Below are positions 16,220 through 24,970 of a stretch of DNA of 64,000 nucleotides, in pieces. Location of the stretch: NCBI RefSeq assembly GCF_015024225.1, contig NZ_JACJGM010000008.1:62001-126000 (forward strand). Direction: 5' to 3'. Numbering within the stretch: position 1 is the first letter of the stretch; every line of letters begins with the position of its first letter. The translations under genes were made by a program, and so were the position numbers. The DNA is from Nocardioides lijunqiniae. Lineage in GTDB: Bacteria; Actinomycetota; Actinomycetes; Propionibacteriales; Nocardioidaceae. The notes below the pieces were generated by a model, which had not been told where the DNA came from, searched no databases, and saw only the letters and a list, made by a program, of their open reading frames with translations.

Positions 16220-17302
16220 GTGAAGCGCACCCGGGGCCGCGGCGTCCAGATCTCGTCGCTCGACGACCTCGACCGGCGCCTGGCCCGGGGTGCGCAGCGC
16301 CTCTCCGGGTGGCGGCTGCACGGCCTCGACCTCACCGGGCGCGGCCCGGACCTGCTGGCGCGGCGGCTGTCGGGAGCGACGTTCCTCGGCTGCACGTTCG
16401 CCGCCGGCGACGCCGCGCGCGTGGAGGCGGCCGGCGCGCTGGTGCTGCCCGCGATCGGCGGCGTGCCCGTCGACGTCTACCGCGGACGGCTCTACGACGC
16501 CGACGAGCTGTACGACGCCACGCCCTACGCCGCCAGCACCGATGCCCGCGCCTACGCGTGGTCGCAGCAGGACGCGGGTGCCGACGACCTGCTGGCCCAG
16601 TCGCTGCACGACCACGCCGTGGACGAGGCGCTGACCGCCTGGTCGCGGGGCCGTGCGCTGGTGGGCGTGATGGGCGGGCACGCGCTGGTGCGCGGCGAGC
16701 AGACCTACGCCGACGCCGCCCGGCTGGGCGCGGGGCTGGGGGCCACCCACGTCGTGGCGACGGGCGGGGGCCCGGGCGCGATGGAGGCGGCCAACCTCGG
16801 CGCCCGGCTCGCGCGCCGCACGCCCGACGAGCTGGCCGAGGCGCTCGCGGTGCTCGCGCGGGCGCCGTCGTACCACCCGTCGGTCGACGCCTGGGTGGAC
16901 ACCGCGCGCGAGGTGCGCGCGCGGTTCGACGACCCCGTCGAGAGCCTGAGCATCCCCACCTGGCACTACGGCCACGAGCCGGCCAACCTCTTCGCCACGG
17001 CGATCGCCAAGTACTTCCGCAACTCCACCCGAGAGGCGACCCTGCTCGAGGTGTGTGGCGCCGGCATCGTCTTCCTGCCCGGCGCCGCGGGCACCGTCCA
17101 GGAGGTCTTCCAGGACGCCTGCGAGAACTACTACGCCGACGAGAGCTCCGTGGCCCCCATGGTCCTGGTGGGCGTGCGCCACTGGACCGAGACGGTGCCG
17201 GCCTGGCCGCTGCTCGAGGCGCTCGCCCGCGGTCGCGCCATGGAGCCGCACGTCCACCTCGTCGACACCGTCGACGAGGCCGTCGCGCTGGTGAGGGGCT
17301 GA
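16220..17302 (+). CDS. LOG family protein with N-terminal extension
   Basis: A 360-residue protein whose C-terminal two thirds is a Rossmann-like LOG/lysine-decarboxylase-like domain. The motifs TGGGPGAMEAAN and PGAAGTVQEVF correspond to GGGxxGxM and PGGxGTxxE. Classic LOG enzymes release free cytokinin bases from nucleotides, and bacterial ones often hydrolyse nucleoside monophosphates. The first 130 residues are extra relative to short LOG proteins and include a pentapeptide-like segment (LDLTG...LSGATFLGCTF). TAGGTT is exactly 6 bases before the GTG start, suggesting leaderless expression. Confidence 0.82.
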   Translation: MKRTRGRGVQISSLDDLDRRLARGAQRLSGWRLHGLDLTGRGPDLLARRLSGATFLGCTFAAGDAARVEAAGALVLPAIGGVPVDVYRGRLYDADELYDATPYAASTDARAYAWSQQDAGADDLLAQSLHDHAVDEALTAWSRGRALVGVMGGHALVRGEQTYADAARLGAGLGATHVVATGGGPGAMEAANLGARLARRTPDELAEALAVLARAPSYHPSVDAWVDTAREVRARFDDPVESLSIPTWHYGHEPANLFATAIAKYFRNSTREATLLEVCGAGIVFLPGAAGTVQEVFQDACENYYADESSVAPMVLVGVRHWTETVPAWPLLEALARGRAMEPHVHLVDTVDEAVALVRG

Positions 17303-17306
17303 GCCC

Positions 17307-18467
17307 TCACCCGGCGAGGGCGGCCCCCGCGCGGGCGGCGACCACCTCGCGGTAGTGCGTCACCAGCGCCGCGTTGACCGACGGCCAGCCGCGGTCGCGC
17401 ACGCTGCGACGGGCGGCCAGTCCCATCGTGCGGCGCAGGAGCCGGTGGCCGACCAGGCGGTCGACGTACCACGCCATGGCCCGCCCGTCGCCCGGCTCGT
17501 AGAGGAAGCCGGAGACGCCGTCGGCGACCACGTCGACCGGGCCGCCCGAGCGAGGGGCGACCACCGGCACGCCCGAGGCCAGCGCCTCCTGGGCGGCCTG
17601 GCAGTACGTCTCGTGGCGCCCGGTGTGCACGAAGACGTCGAGCGAGGCGTGCGCACGCCCCAGCTCCTCGCCGTGGAGGACGCCGAGGAAGGCGGCTCCC
17701 GGGAGCAGGGTGCGCAACCGCTGCTCCTCGGGGCCGCCCCCGACCACCACGAGGCGGACCCTCGGGTCGTCGGCGAGGTGGGTCAGCAGGTCGAGCTCCT
17801 TCTCGGCGGCCAGGCGGCCGACGTAGCCGACGAGGAGCCGGCCGTCGGGGGCGAGCTCGCGGCGCAGCCCGGCGTCGCGGTGCACCGGGTGGAAGGCCTG
17901 GAGGTCCACGCCGCGGGGCCACAGCTGCGTGCGCGGCACGCCGAGGTCGCGCAGCTGGGCGAGGCTGGCGGTGGACGGCGCCAGGGTGCGGTCGACGCGG
18001 GCGTGGACGCGCCGCGTGAGGGCGGCCATGGCCCGCGCGCTGCCCGGCACGTCGTAGCGCTCGGCGAAGCCGACCAGGTCGGTCTGGTAGACCGCCACGG
18101 TGGGGATGCCCAGGTCGGCTGCAGCCCTCGCGGCCTGGTGGCCCAGCGCCGCGGGCGAGGCGAGGTGCACGACGTCGGGGCGCACCTCGGACATGACCGC
18201 GCGCAGACGCCGTCGGGTGTCGAGCCCGATGCGGAAGTCCGGGTAGAGCCGTAGGTGCGTGCCGCGCGCGCGCCGCACCGGGAAGCCGGCGTACGTCGGC
18301 GGGCCGGTCGGCGCCACGAGCACCGCGTCGTGCCCCTCGGCGGCCAGGTGCTCCAGCACGCGGCGCACCGAGTTGGTGACGCCGTTGACCTGGGGCAGGA
18401 ACGACTCGGACACCACCAGGACGCGCAGCCGGTCCTCGGTGCGGGGCAGCGGCAGCAGCTCGGCCAT
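17307..18467 (-). CDS. GT4-family glycosyltransferase (mannosyltransferase-like)
   Basis: A 386-residue GT-B fold glycosyltransferase. The N-terminus carries VVSESFLPQVNGVTNSV, typical of actinobacterial alpha-mannosyltransferases for phosphatidylinositol mannosides or lipoglycans. The C-terminal sugar-nucleotide site shows GRLAAEKELDLL and the ETYCQAAQEALASGVPVVAP segment with its conserved Glu. It probably acts at the cytoplasmic face of the membrane with a GDP- or UDP-sugar. TAGCGT stands 7 bases before ATG. It converges on the LOG gene with only four bases between stops. Confidence 0.85.
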   Translation of the reverse strand: MAELLPLPRTEDRLRVLVVSESFLPQVNGVTNSVRRVLEHLAAEGHDAVLVAPTGPPTYAGFPVRRARGTHLRLYPDFRIGLDTRRRLRAVMSEVRPDVVHLASPAALGHQAARAAADLGIPTVAVYQTDLVGFAERYDVPGSARAMAALTRRVHARVDRTLAPSTASLAQLRDLGVPRTQLWPRGVDLQAFHPVHRDAGLRRELAPDGRLLVGYVGRLAAEKELDLLTHLADDPRVRLVVVGGGPEEQRLRTLLPGAAFLGVLHGEELGRAHASLDVFVHTGRHETYCQAAQEALASGVPVVAPRSGGPVDVVADGVSGFLYEPGDGRAMAWYVDRLVGHRLLRRTMGLAARRSVRDRGWPSVNAALVTHYREVVAARAGAALAG

Positions 18468-18707
18468 GGCGCCGACGCTAGGTGCTGCGGCGCAACGGCG
18501 GCACCCCTGGAGACCGGCGGGCAGGTGAACACCGGCCGTCGGTCTGCAGGCGGGCGGAAAATTCGTGGAGAAAGTTCCAAACCGCTCGGTCCGCGGCACC
18601 GAAGCACTCTGCGAGGGGTGCGGCTGGAGCAGGCCGCACCTCTCTCCGGGCCCCCGGGCCCGGGCCATCCACTCATCGACGCAGCACTCACCACAGGGAG
18701 CAAGATC

Positions 18708-19349
18708 ATGAGGAAGCTCAACCGCGCCGCCGCCGGCCTCGTCGCCACCGTCGCCGCCATGGCCACCAGCACCACGATGCTCGCGGCGCCGTCCGAGGCC
18801 GCCCCGGCCGCCTCGGGCAACAAGAGCCTGGCGAAGGTGCTGGCCGCCGACGGGACGAAGTTCGACAAGAAGTGGGGTGACTTCGACATCACCGAGGCCG
18901 CCGTCCTGGCCGTGCTCAAGGCGAAGCCGGACAGCCCGGTCGCCCTGCTCACCAAGGGCCGTCAGCGCGCCACCGCGTTCATCCCCACCGACCGCGCCTT
19001 CCGTCGCCTCGTCGGCGACCTGACCGGCTCGCGCCCCGCGACCGAGCGGGCGACGTTCAAGGCCGTGGCCACCCTCGGGGTCGACACGATCGAGACCGTC
19101 CTGCTCTACCACGTCGTGCCGGGCCGCACGCTCGGCTCCAAGAAGGTCGTCGCCTCCGCCGGCAAGGACGTCAAGACCGCCGCGGGCGTCACGTTCAAGG
19201 TCGTCGTCAAGCGCGGCCAGGTGATCCTGGTCGACCAGGACCGCAACGACCGCGACGCGCGCGCGATCCCGAAGCTGCTCGACATCAACAAGGGCAACAA
19301 GCAGATCGGGCACGGCATCAACCAGGTGCTGCGCCCCGCCGACCTCTGA
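18708..19349 (+). CDS. Secreted fasciclin-domain protein
   Basis: A 213-residue protein with a Sec signal peptide (KLNRAAAGLVATVAAMATS, predicted cleavage after about residue 31) and a single FAS1 domain. FAS1 motifs are TAFIPTDRAF and VLLYHVVPG. Such domains mediate adhesion or protein-protein contacts outside the cell. AGGGAG about 8 bases upstream supports ATG 18708. The 240-base gap upstream contains an unusually AT-rich patch (about 18555-18585), probably its promoter. A strong hairpin follows the stop. Confidence 0.87.
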   Translation: MRKLNRAAAGLVATVAAMATSTTMLAAPSEAAPAASGNKSLAKVLAADGTKFDKKWGDFDITEAAVLAVLKAKPDSPVALLTKGRQRATAFIPTDRAFRRLVGDLTGSRPATERATFKAVATLGVDTIETVLLYHVVPGRTLGSKKVVASAGKDVKTAAGVTFKVVVKRGQVILVDQDRNDRDARAIPKLLDINKGNKQIGHGINQVLRPADL

Positions 19350-19360
19350 CCGGCACCATC

Positions 19361-19394
19361 GGGGCGGCGGCGGACTCCTCTCCGCCGCCGCCCC
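19361..19394. terminator. Strong hairpin, likely bidirectional terminator
   Basis: GGGGCGGCGGCGGA (19361-19374) pairs perfectly with TCCGCCGCCGCCCC (19381-19394) around a 6-base loop. It lies between the stops of the converging fasciclin and GNAT genes. There is no T-tract, which is common for actinobacterial terminators. Confidence 0.75.
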
Positions 19395-19401
19395 GGCCTC
19401 G

Positions 19402-20178
19402 TCAGAGGCTCAGCACGAAGGACCGCTCCCGGCCGTACGTCGCGAAGCCGGCGCGCCGCAGGATCGGTCCGGAGGTCTCGACCCGCCCCTTGACCAGAGC
19501 CATCGTGGCCCCCTGCTCCACGCCGTAGCGCAGGCGCTCGTCGAGGACCGCCCGGTAGACGCCCCGACCGCGCTCCTGCTCCAGGACGCCGCCGCCCCAG
19601 AGGCGGGCCACGCCGTCGACGACGCTGAGCCCGCCGAAGCCGACGGGCCGCCCGTCGCGGTAGGCGACGACGATGCCGCCGTCGCCGCGGGCGACCGACA
19701 CCCGGTCGCGCTCGGCCGACCGAGCGAGCTCGTCGTCGGGCGGCACCGACCCGCCGAAGACGCCCACCGAGACCTCCTCGGCGTCGCGCACGACGTCCAG
19801 CTCGGTGGTCCACCGCAGGACCAGGTCCGCGTCCGGCGGGGCGATCTCCGGTGGACCCGGGCGCAGGTCGAGCGCGAGCACGTCCAGCTCCTCGTCGGCG
19901 ACTCCCCCGCGCTCCGTGACCAGCTCCTCGAGCGCCGGCGGGGTGCTCGCCCTCACCCACACCACGACGCGGTCGGCGCCGAGCTCGCGCGCGGTCCGAA
20001 GGACCTCGTCGAGCACCACGGCCGGCTCCCGCACGGGCTCGAAGCGCACCAGCGAGGCCGGGTGCTCGAACCACTCGGGGGAGCGGACGAGCAGGTACTC
20101 CTCGGTCTCCACCGGGGTGGCGGCCTCGTGCACCCAGACCCAGGCGTCGGCGGCCGCCGCGACCCGCTCCGGGCTCAC
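19402..20178 (-). CDS. GNAT family acetyltransferase
   Basis: A 258-residue protein. The C-terminal half is a GNAT domain with the acetyl-CoA pyrophosphate loop in EQERGRGVYRAVLDERL and preceding beta-strands GIVVAYRDGRPVGFGGLSVV. The N-terminal half (EEYLLVRSPEWFEHPA...) looks like a second, degenerate GNAT-like unit. The acceptor is unknown. It starts with GTG 7 bases after the rlmN stop, so it is the second gene of that transcript. Confidence 0.75.
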   Translation of the reverse strand: MSPERVAAAADAWVWVHEAATPVETEEYLLVRSPEWFEHPASLVRFEPVREPAVVLDEVLRTARELGADRVVVWVRASTPPALEELVTERGGVADEELDVLALDLRPGPPEIAPPDADLVLRWTTELDVVRDAEEVSVGVFGGSVPPDDELARSAERDRVSVARGDGGIVVAYRDGRPVGFGGLSVVDGVARLWGGGVLEQERGRGVYRAVLDERLRYGVEQGATMALVKGRVETSGPILRRAGFATYGRERSFVLSL

Positions 20179-20185
20179 GACGGCC

Positions 20186-21313
20186 TCAGACCTCGACGGC
20201 GGCCAGCTGCCCGCAGGCCCCGTCGATCTCGCTGCCGCGCGTGTCGCGGACGGTCGTCGGGATGCCCTTGGCCTCGAGGCGCCGCACGAACTCCCGCTCG
20301 TCGGCGGGGTCGGAGGCGGTCCACTTCGAGCCGGGCGTCGGGTTGAGCGGGATCAGGTTGACGTGCACCCAGCCCCAGTCGCCGTAGGAGTTGAGCACGT
20401 CGCCGAGCAGGTCGGCGCGGAAGGCCTGGTCGTTGATCCCACGCATCATGGCGTACTCGATGGACACGCGGCGCTTGGTGACGCGCGCGTAGTTCCAGGC
20501 GGCCTCGACGGTCTCGGCCACGGAGTAGCGGGTGTTGATCGGGACCAGCTCGTTGCGCAGCTCGTCGTCGGGGGCGTGCAGGCTCAGCGCGAGGGTGACC
20601 GGGATGCCCTCCTCGGTCAGCTGGTTGATGCGCGGCACGAGTCCCACGGTGGAGACGGTGACGCCGCGCGCGGACATCCCGAGCCCGTCGGGCGAGGGGT
20701 CCACGAGCCGGCGTACGGCGCCGATGACGGCCTTGTAGTTGGCGAGCGGCTCGCCCATGCCCATGAACACCACGTTGGAGACGCGGCCGGGACCGCCGGG
20801 CACCTCGTCGCGCGCGAGCGACCGTGCCCCCGCCACGACCTGCTCGACGATCTCGGCGGTCGACATGTTGCGCTGCAGGCCGCCCTGGCCGGTCGCGCAG
20901 AAGGGGCAGGCCATGCCGCAGCCGGCCTGGCTGGACACGCACATCGTGACCCGCCCGGGGTAGCGCATGAGCACCGACTCGACGAGCGCACCGTCGAAGA
21001 GGCGCCACAGCGTCTTGCGCGTGGTGCCCTTGTCGGCCTCCATGGTGCGCAGCGGCGTCATCAGCGTCGGCAGCAGGGCCTCGACGAGGTCGGCGCGCTG
21101 GCCGGCCGGGAGGTCGGTCATCTGCTCGGGGTCGTCGACCAGGCGGGAGAAGTAGTGCGTGGAGAGCTGCTTGGCGCGGAAGCCGGGCAGCCCCTTCTCC
21201 TCGAGCAGCGCCTTGCGCTCGGCGGCCGTGAGGTCGGCGAGGTGGCGCGGGGGCTTCTTGCGCCCGCGTGGCTCGTCGAAGACGAGAGGAAGGGTCTTGA
21301 TCGGCTCGGACAT
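20186..21313 (-). CDS. rlmN: Dual-specificity RNA methyltransferase RlmN
   Basis: A 375-residue radical SAM enzyme that methylates C2 of A2503 in 23S rRNA and A37 in some tRNAs. The [4Fe-4S] motif CxxxCxxC is CGMACPFC, followed by GQGGLQRN. The SAM-binding GEPLANY motif and the C-terminal methyl-carrier Cys in [11 protein letters not shown] (C367) are both present, so it should be active. In many actinobacteria rlmN lies next to cdsA; here a 5-kb membrane-protein cassette separates them. Confidence 0.95.
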   Translation of the reverse strand: MSEPIKTLPLVFDEPRGRKKPPRHLADLTAAERKALLEEKGLPGFRAKQLSTHYFSRLVDDPEQMTDLPAGQRADLVEALLPTLMTPLRTMEADKGTTRKTLWRLFDGALVESVLMRYPGRVTMCVSSQAGCGMACPFCATGQGGLQRNMSTAEIVEQVVAGARSLARDEVPGGPGRVSNVVFMGMGEPLANYKAVIGAVRRLVDPSPDGLGMSARGVTVSTVGLVPRINQLTEEGIPVTLALSLHAPDDELRNELVPINTRYSVAETVEAAWNYARVTKRRVSIEYAMMRGINDQAFRADLLGDVLNSYGDWGWVHVNLIPLNPTPGSKWTASDPADEREFVRRLEAKGIPTTVRDTRGSEIDGACGQLAAVEV

Positions 21314-21356
21314 CAGGTCACCAGTCTCCCACCGGGGCGGTGACCCGGCGAAAACG

Positions 21357-21785
21357 TCAGCCCTCGAGGCTCACCAGGAGCCACAGGACCAGCGCCGCGA
21401 CGCCGCCCACCACGAGCAGCGTGGTGACGATGCCGAGCACCATGTAGCGCCCGAACCGACGCGTCCTCGGCGCCACGAGCAGGCCGAGCGGGACCGCCAG
21501 CGTCAGCACCACGAAGGGGAACAGGTCCTCGGCGGTGCCGGTGTCGAAGAACGCGCTGAGGAGCGCCGCGAAGGTCCCGGGCACCACGATGATGAAGGCC
21601 AGGCCGGTGAAGAAGCCCGACAGCGCCGTGAACGTCGGGTGGTCGCGGTGCCACCAGCTGGGCGCGGCACCCGGCTCCCCGTCGTCGGTGTGGTCGGGAC
21701 CGACGTCGCCGTCGGCGTCCGGGGTGGCCTCGGGCTGCGGCTCGACCGGCTCGCGAGGGTCGTCGAGGGGGTGGCGGGCGGTCAT
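21357..21785 (-). CDS. Small membrane protein, unknown function
   Basis: A 142-residue protein with an acidic Pro/Asp/Glu-rich N-terminal cytoplasmic segment (about residues 1-50) and about three hydrophobic segments ([55 protein letters not shown]). No family is recognised. Its ATG overlaps the stop of the upstream membrane-protein gene as ATGA, so the two are cotranslated. Confidence 0.7.
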   Translation of the reverse strand: MTARHPLDDPREPVEPQPEATPDADGDVGPDHTDDGEPGAAPSWWHRDHPTFTALSGFFTGLAFIIVVPGTFAALLSAFFDTGTAEDLFPFVVLTLAVPLGLLVAPRTRRFGRYMVLGIVTTLLVVGGVAALVLWLLVSLEG

Positions 21786-22255
21786 GCGGAGCCTTCCGAG
21801 AGTCCGGTGAGGATCGCGGCGCAGACGCCGGCCAGGGTGATCGAGGTGACGGCGACCCCGATGATCAGGCCCACGCCCCAGAAGCGGGTCGGCCGGAAGA
21901 ACAGCATCGGCACGGGGAACAGCATCGGCACCAGCACCGCGATCCAGAAGAGCGCCGTGCCGGACAGGTCGTCGTCCGAGCCCTGGCTGCCGACCACCAC
22001 GAGCACCACGAGGACGAGCAGGGCGCCGCCGACGACGAGACCGATCCCGGCGCCCGACATCACCTGGGCCCAGACCGGGATGCCTCCGGGAGGGCGCGGG
22101 GGCAGCTGCTGACCGGGACCCCACGGCCCCGGCGGTCCCCACTGGCCCGGCGGCGTGCCGCCGTAGGGCGGGCCTCCGCCGTAGGGCGGGCCGCCCTGGG
22201 GCGGGCCGCCGTAGTCGGGACCGCCCGGAGGCGGCGGTGGGGGCTCCTGGCTCAC
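21782..22255 (-). CDS. Pro/Gly/Tyr-rich membrane protein, unknown function
   Basis: A 157-residue protein. The first 60 residues are a low-complexity tail of PPGG and GGPPYGG repeats, followed by about three membrane segments. The last (GVGLIIGVAVTSITLAGVCA) resembles the C-terminus of the protein at 24971-25285 (GAGFLMGISIGFIAGAGVCA), so the two may be paralogues. TAGAGT lies 6 bases before the GTG start, suggesting a leaderless transcript. It is likely an anchored protein with an unstructured tail. Confidence 0.72.
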   Translation of the reverse strand: MSQEPPPPPPGGPDYGGPPQGGPPYGGGPPYGGTPPGQWGPPGPWGPGQQLPPRPPGGIPVWAQVMSGAGIGLVVGGALLVLVVLVVVGSQGSDDDLSGTALFWIAVLVPMLFPVPMLFFRPTRFWGVGLIIGVAVTSITLAGVCAAILTGLSEGSA

Positions 22256-22291
22256 CGTCTCACTCTAGGGCGGGAGCGCCGTGAAAGCCGG

Positions 22292-22606
22292 TCACCACAC
22301 CCACCAGCCGAGCCCGATCCCGACACCGCCGGCGGCCGCCACGACCGCGAGGTAGACGAGCACCAGCCGGGTGTCGCCGAGCTTGCAGCGCGAGCGGAGG
22401 AGACCGCCGCGACGCGCCTGCCAGTAGCCGACGAAGCCGACCAGGGCGAACACCACGACCGCCACCGGGCCGAGCAGCCAGCCGAGCAGCGCGACGGTTG
22501 CGAAGACGCACAGCCGCAGCGGGTCGTACGGCCCCTCGTGGCTGCCGTGACTGCCGTGACCGGGCTGCACGCGCTGCGGCTCCACCAGCCGCGGGTCACG
22601 GCTCAC
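22292..22606 (-). CDS. Small two-segment membrane protein in Tes-like/Lgt-like operon
   Basis: A 104-residue protein with a His/Gly-rich start (GHGSHGSHEG) and two membrane segments (VALLGWLLGPVAVVVFALVG and LVYLAVVAAAGGVGIGLGW) separated by a basic loop. No family is recognised. The GTG start overlaps the radical SAM gene stop as GTGA, so the products are made together. It may anchor or partner the cytosolic radical SAM protein (inference). Confidence 0.65.
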   Translation of the reverse strand: MSRDPRLVEPQRVQPGHGSHGSHEGPYDPLRLCVFATVALLGWLLGPVAVVVFALVGFVGYWQARRGGLLRSRCKLGDTRLVLVYLAVVAAAGGVGIGLGWWVW

Positions 22607-24186
22607 GTGCGCCCGCCCGTGGCGGTCGAGATGCGGGTGCGGCTGAGCGGCGCCCAGGCCTGGACGGCGCAGAACGGGGCACACTGGTGGCCGCCGGTCT
22701 CCTCGTGCACCGTCGCGACGTGGACGCAGCACTGCGTCAGGCGCTCCTCGATCATCGTGTCCATGTCCATGAACGGCTTGACCGTCACCCGGAGCACCCG
22801 CTCCCCCAGCATCCGCCGCAGCCGCTGGTGCTGGCCGGGCAGCTTGCTGGACGCCAGTGCCGTGAGGGTGCCGATGCCGATGTCGCAGTTCTGGCAGATG
22901 TCGCGCCAGATGGTGCTCATCGAGGGGTGAGACAGCGACGACTGCTCGGAGAGCAGGTCGAGCAGGGAGCCCTTGACGATCTGACGCATCGCGTCGGGGA
23001 TGGTGTCGTCGGCGATCCGGTTGGCGAGCAGGTCGGGCTCGAGGTCGAGCCACTCCTTGAGCCTGTCGTGGCCGATGAGCGCGGTCAGCGAGCGCCAGGA
23101 GCCGGAGTCGTCGCGCATCAGGTAGCCCACCGAGCAGCAGTGCGGGTGCGAGCACGGCAGGGCCGTCAGGTCGCGCCAGGTGACGACGCCGTTGGTCTGG
23201 GCCTCGAGCCGCGCCAGCACGCCGGTGTGGGTGAGCCGCTCCATGGGGTCGATGGCGCCGGAGCGACCGCTGCCGAAGACCGGCTGGATGGTGACCCCAC
23301 CGACGTACGGCGTGTCGAGGGCGCGCTTGAGCACGAACCCGATCTCGTCGTCGTTGACGCCCAGCGCGGCCGTCATGGTCAGCGTCGTGAAGATGCCGGC
23401 AGCCGACAGCCGCTCGATGGCGCGGTCCTTGAAGCGCCGGATGTCGGCGCCGCGGTGGTACGTCGACGCCTCGGCCGACCCGCCGTCGTACTGGAGGTAG
23501 ACCTCGACCCGCTCGCGGTGCCTGGTGAGCAGCGCCAGCAGGGCGTCGTCCTGGGCCACCATCAGGCCGTTGGTGTTGATCAGGATCCGGACGACCGGTC
23601 GCGCGACGACGGCCTCGAGCAGCTCGGCCAGCTGTGGGTAGAGGGTCGGCTCGCCGCCGGAGAGCATCAGCACGTCGATGCGGCCGTTCTCCCGCGACAG
23701 GCGCGCGTCGATGGAGGCCAGCACCTGCTCCAGCGGCGCGACCGACGCGAGCGCCGGGGACGACTCCGCGAAGCACGTCGGGCACTTCAGGTTGCAGTGG
23801 TCGAGGAGGTCCTCGAGCAGGATGCAGGTGTGCTGGGTCTGCATCTCCGGCAGCCCGTCCTCGTAGGCCGAGGGCACGGGCTTGAAGTTGCCGCGCAGGT
23901 CGGGCTCGTGGACCTTCGTCGGGGCGGTCCACTCCTCGAGGTAGCGCAGGATCTCGGGCGACTCGTCGTACATGGTGCGGACCAGGCCGTGGTCGGGGCA
24001 GCCGCGCTCGAGCCAGATCCGGTCGTCGCGCTCGACCAGCCAGCCGGACAGCCGTCGTACGTCGGCGAGCGCGCGGTCCGGCTTCTCTTCGTGGCACAGG
24101 GGGCAGAAGGCGTTGACGTAGCGGTGGATCCGGTCGCCGCGCAGCGGCATCCCGGGACCGCGCGTGACGCTGACGGGCGTGCTCAC
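22603..24186 (-). CDS. Radical SAM protein, tetraether-lipid-synthase (Tes/MJ0619)-like
   Basis: A 527-residue protein. The N-terminal rubredoxin-like cysteines are CPLC (C28, C31) and C63 in ERGCPDHG, as in the Tes/MJ0619 family. The radical SAM cluster motif is CNLKCPTC (C131, C135, C138), followed by LSGGEPT. Further Cys-rich segments occur in the C-terminal half (PCSHPHCC, CQNCDIG, QCCVHV, HQCAPFC), indicating extra clusters or metal sites. Archaeal Tes joins lipid chains through C-C bonds. In this bacterium the substrate is unknown, but the immediate Lgt-like and membrane neighbours suggest a lipid. The GTG start overlaps the Lgt-like stop as GTGA. Confidence 0.82.
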   Translation of the reverse strand: MSTPVSVTRGPGMPLRGDRIHRYVNAFCPLCHEEKPDRALADVRRLSGWLVERDDRIWLERGCPDHGLVRTMYDESPEILRYLEEWTAPTKVHEPDLRGNFKPVPSAYEDGLPEMQTQHTCILLEDLLDHCNLKCPTCFAESSPALASVAPLEQVLASIDARLSRENGRIDVLMLSGGEPTLYPQLAELLEAVVARPVVRILINTNGLMVAQDDALLALLTRHRERVEVYLQYDGGSAEASTYHRGADIRRFKDRAIERLSAAGIFTTLTMTAALGVNDDEIGFVLKRALDTPYVGGVTIQPVFGSGRSGAIDPMERLTHTGVLARLEAQTNGVVTWRDLTALPCSHPHCCSVGYLMRDDSGSWRSLTALIGHDRLKEWLDLEPDLLANRIADDTIPDAMRQIVKGSLLDLLSEQSSLSHPSMSTIWRDICQNCDIGIGTLTALASSKLPGQHQRLRRMLGERVLRVTVKPFMDMDTMIEERLTQCCVHVATVHEETGGHQCAPFCAVQAWAPLSRTRISTATGGRT

Positions 24187-24968
24187 GTGGGGACCTGCTC
24201 TCGAGGGGCGGGGTGGAGGACGTGGCGGTAGGCGCCGCGACGCACCTGGACGACGATGCGGAGCAGGACGAGCGGGATGGTCGCCATCAGGAACAGCTGG
24301 GGCCGGGTCAGGCCCTCCCAGGCGACGTCGTTGCCGCGGACGAACTCCACCAGGAAGCGGAACACACCGTAGGCGCCGACGTACCAGACGAACGACTCCC
24401 CGGGCGGCAGCGAGCGGTGCCGCAGCCAGCACCACAGCAGGACGAACGCCACCAGGTGGAAGGCGATCTCGTAGACGAACGACGGGTGCAGGCCGACGCC
24501 GGCCGGCGCACCGGTGCGCGCGGCGGCGGCGGCGTCGAGGGTGATCCCCCACCCGCCGGAGGTGGGCGTGCCCGGCGACTCGGTGAGCAGGCACCCGATC
24601 CGGCCGACCGCCATGCCCAGCGCGACGGCGGGAGCGAACAGGTCGCCGGTGCGGACGCGGTAGCCGACGGCGCGCTTGGCGACGTGGACGCCGAGCCACG
24701 CGCCCACCAGCCCGCCGAGGATCGAGCGGTTGCCGTAGAGCCACTGCTCGGCCAGCGAGGCGTTGTCGCGCAGGTCGACGTGCTGCAGCCAGGTCCCGAG
24801 CCGCATGAAGACCGCGCCGCCGACGACGGCGCCCAGGATGACGAACGCGAGCCGCTCGTCTGTCTGGCCGCGGCGCCGGGCCTCCAGGGCGAACACGACG
24901 CCGGCGGCCACGACGCCGAGCAGCACGAACAGCTCGTGCGTCGGGACGCGCCCGAGGGTGGGGTACAC
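24183..24968 (-). CDS. Divergent Lgt-like (prolipoprotein diacylglyceryl transferase family) membrane protein
   Basis: A 261-residue polytopic protein of the Lgt fold. It keeps GRIG with the conserved Arg, HPSFVYE, and GVFRFLVEF, which matches the Tyr/Arg/Glu signature. However, the normally essential histidine of FHGGLIG is replaced (SILGGLVG), and the GNFxNGE segment reads GCLLTES. Ordinary lipoprotein diacylglyceryl transfer is therefore doubtful; another phosphatidylglycerol-linked reaction is possible. The GTG start at 24968 has a GGGGGA ribosome-binding site and lies two bases after the preceding stop. It is coupled to the Tes-like gene. Confidence 0.8.
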   Translation of the reverse strand: MYPTLGRVPTHELFVLLGVVAAGVVFALEARRRGQTDERLAFVILGAVVGGAVFMRLGTWLQHVDLRDNASLAEQWLYGNRSILGGLVGAWLGVHVAKRAVGYRVRTGDLFAPAVALGMAVGRIGCLLTESPGTPTSGGWGITLDAAAAARTGAPAGVGLHPSFVYEIAFHLVAFVLLWCWLRHRSLPPGESFVWYVGAYGVFRFLVEFVRGNDVAWEGLTRPQLFLMATIPLVLLRIVVQVRRGAYRHVLHPAPREQVPT

Positions 24969-24970
24969 GC

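Noticed and set aside
24183-24968. Canonical lgt annotation
   Set aside because: The HGGLIG histidine and the GNFxNGE motif are lost, so normal lipoprotein diacylglyceryl transfer is not supported by sequence.
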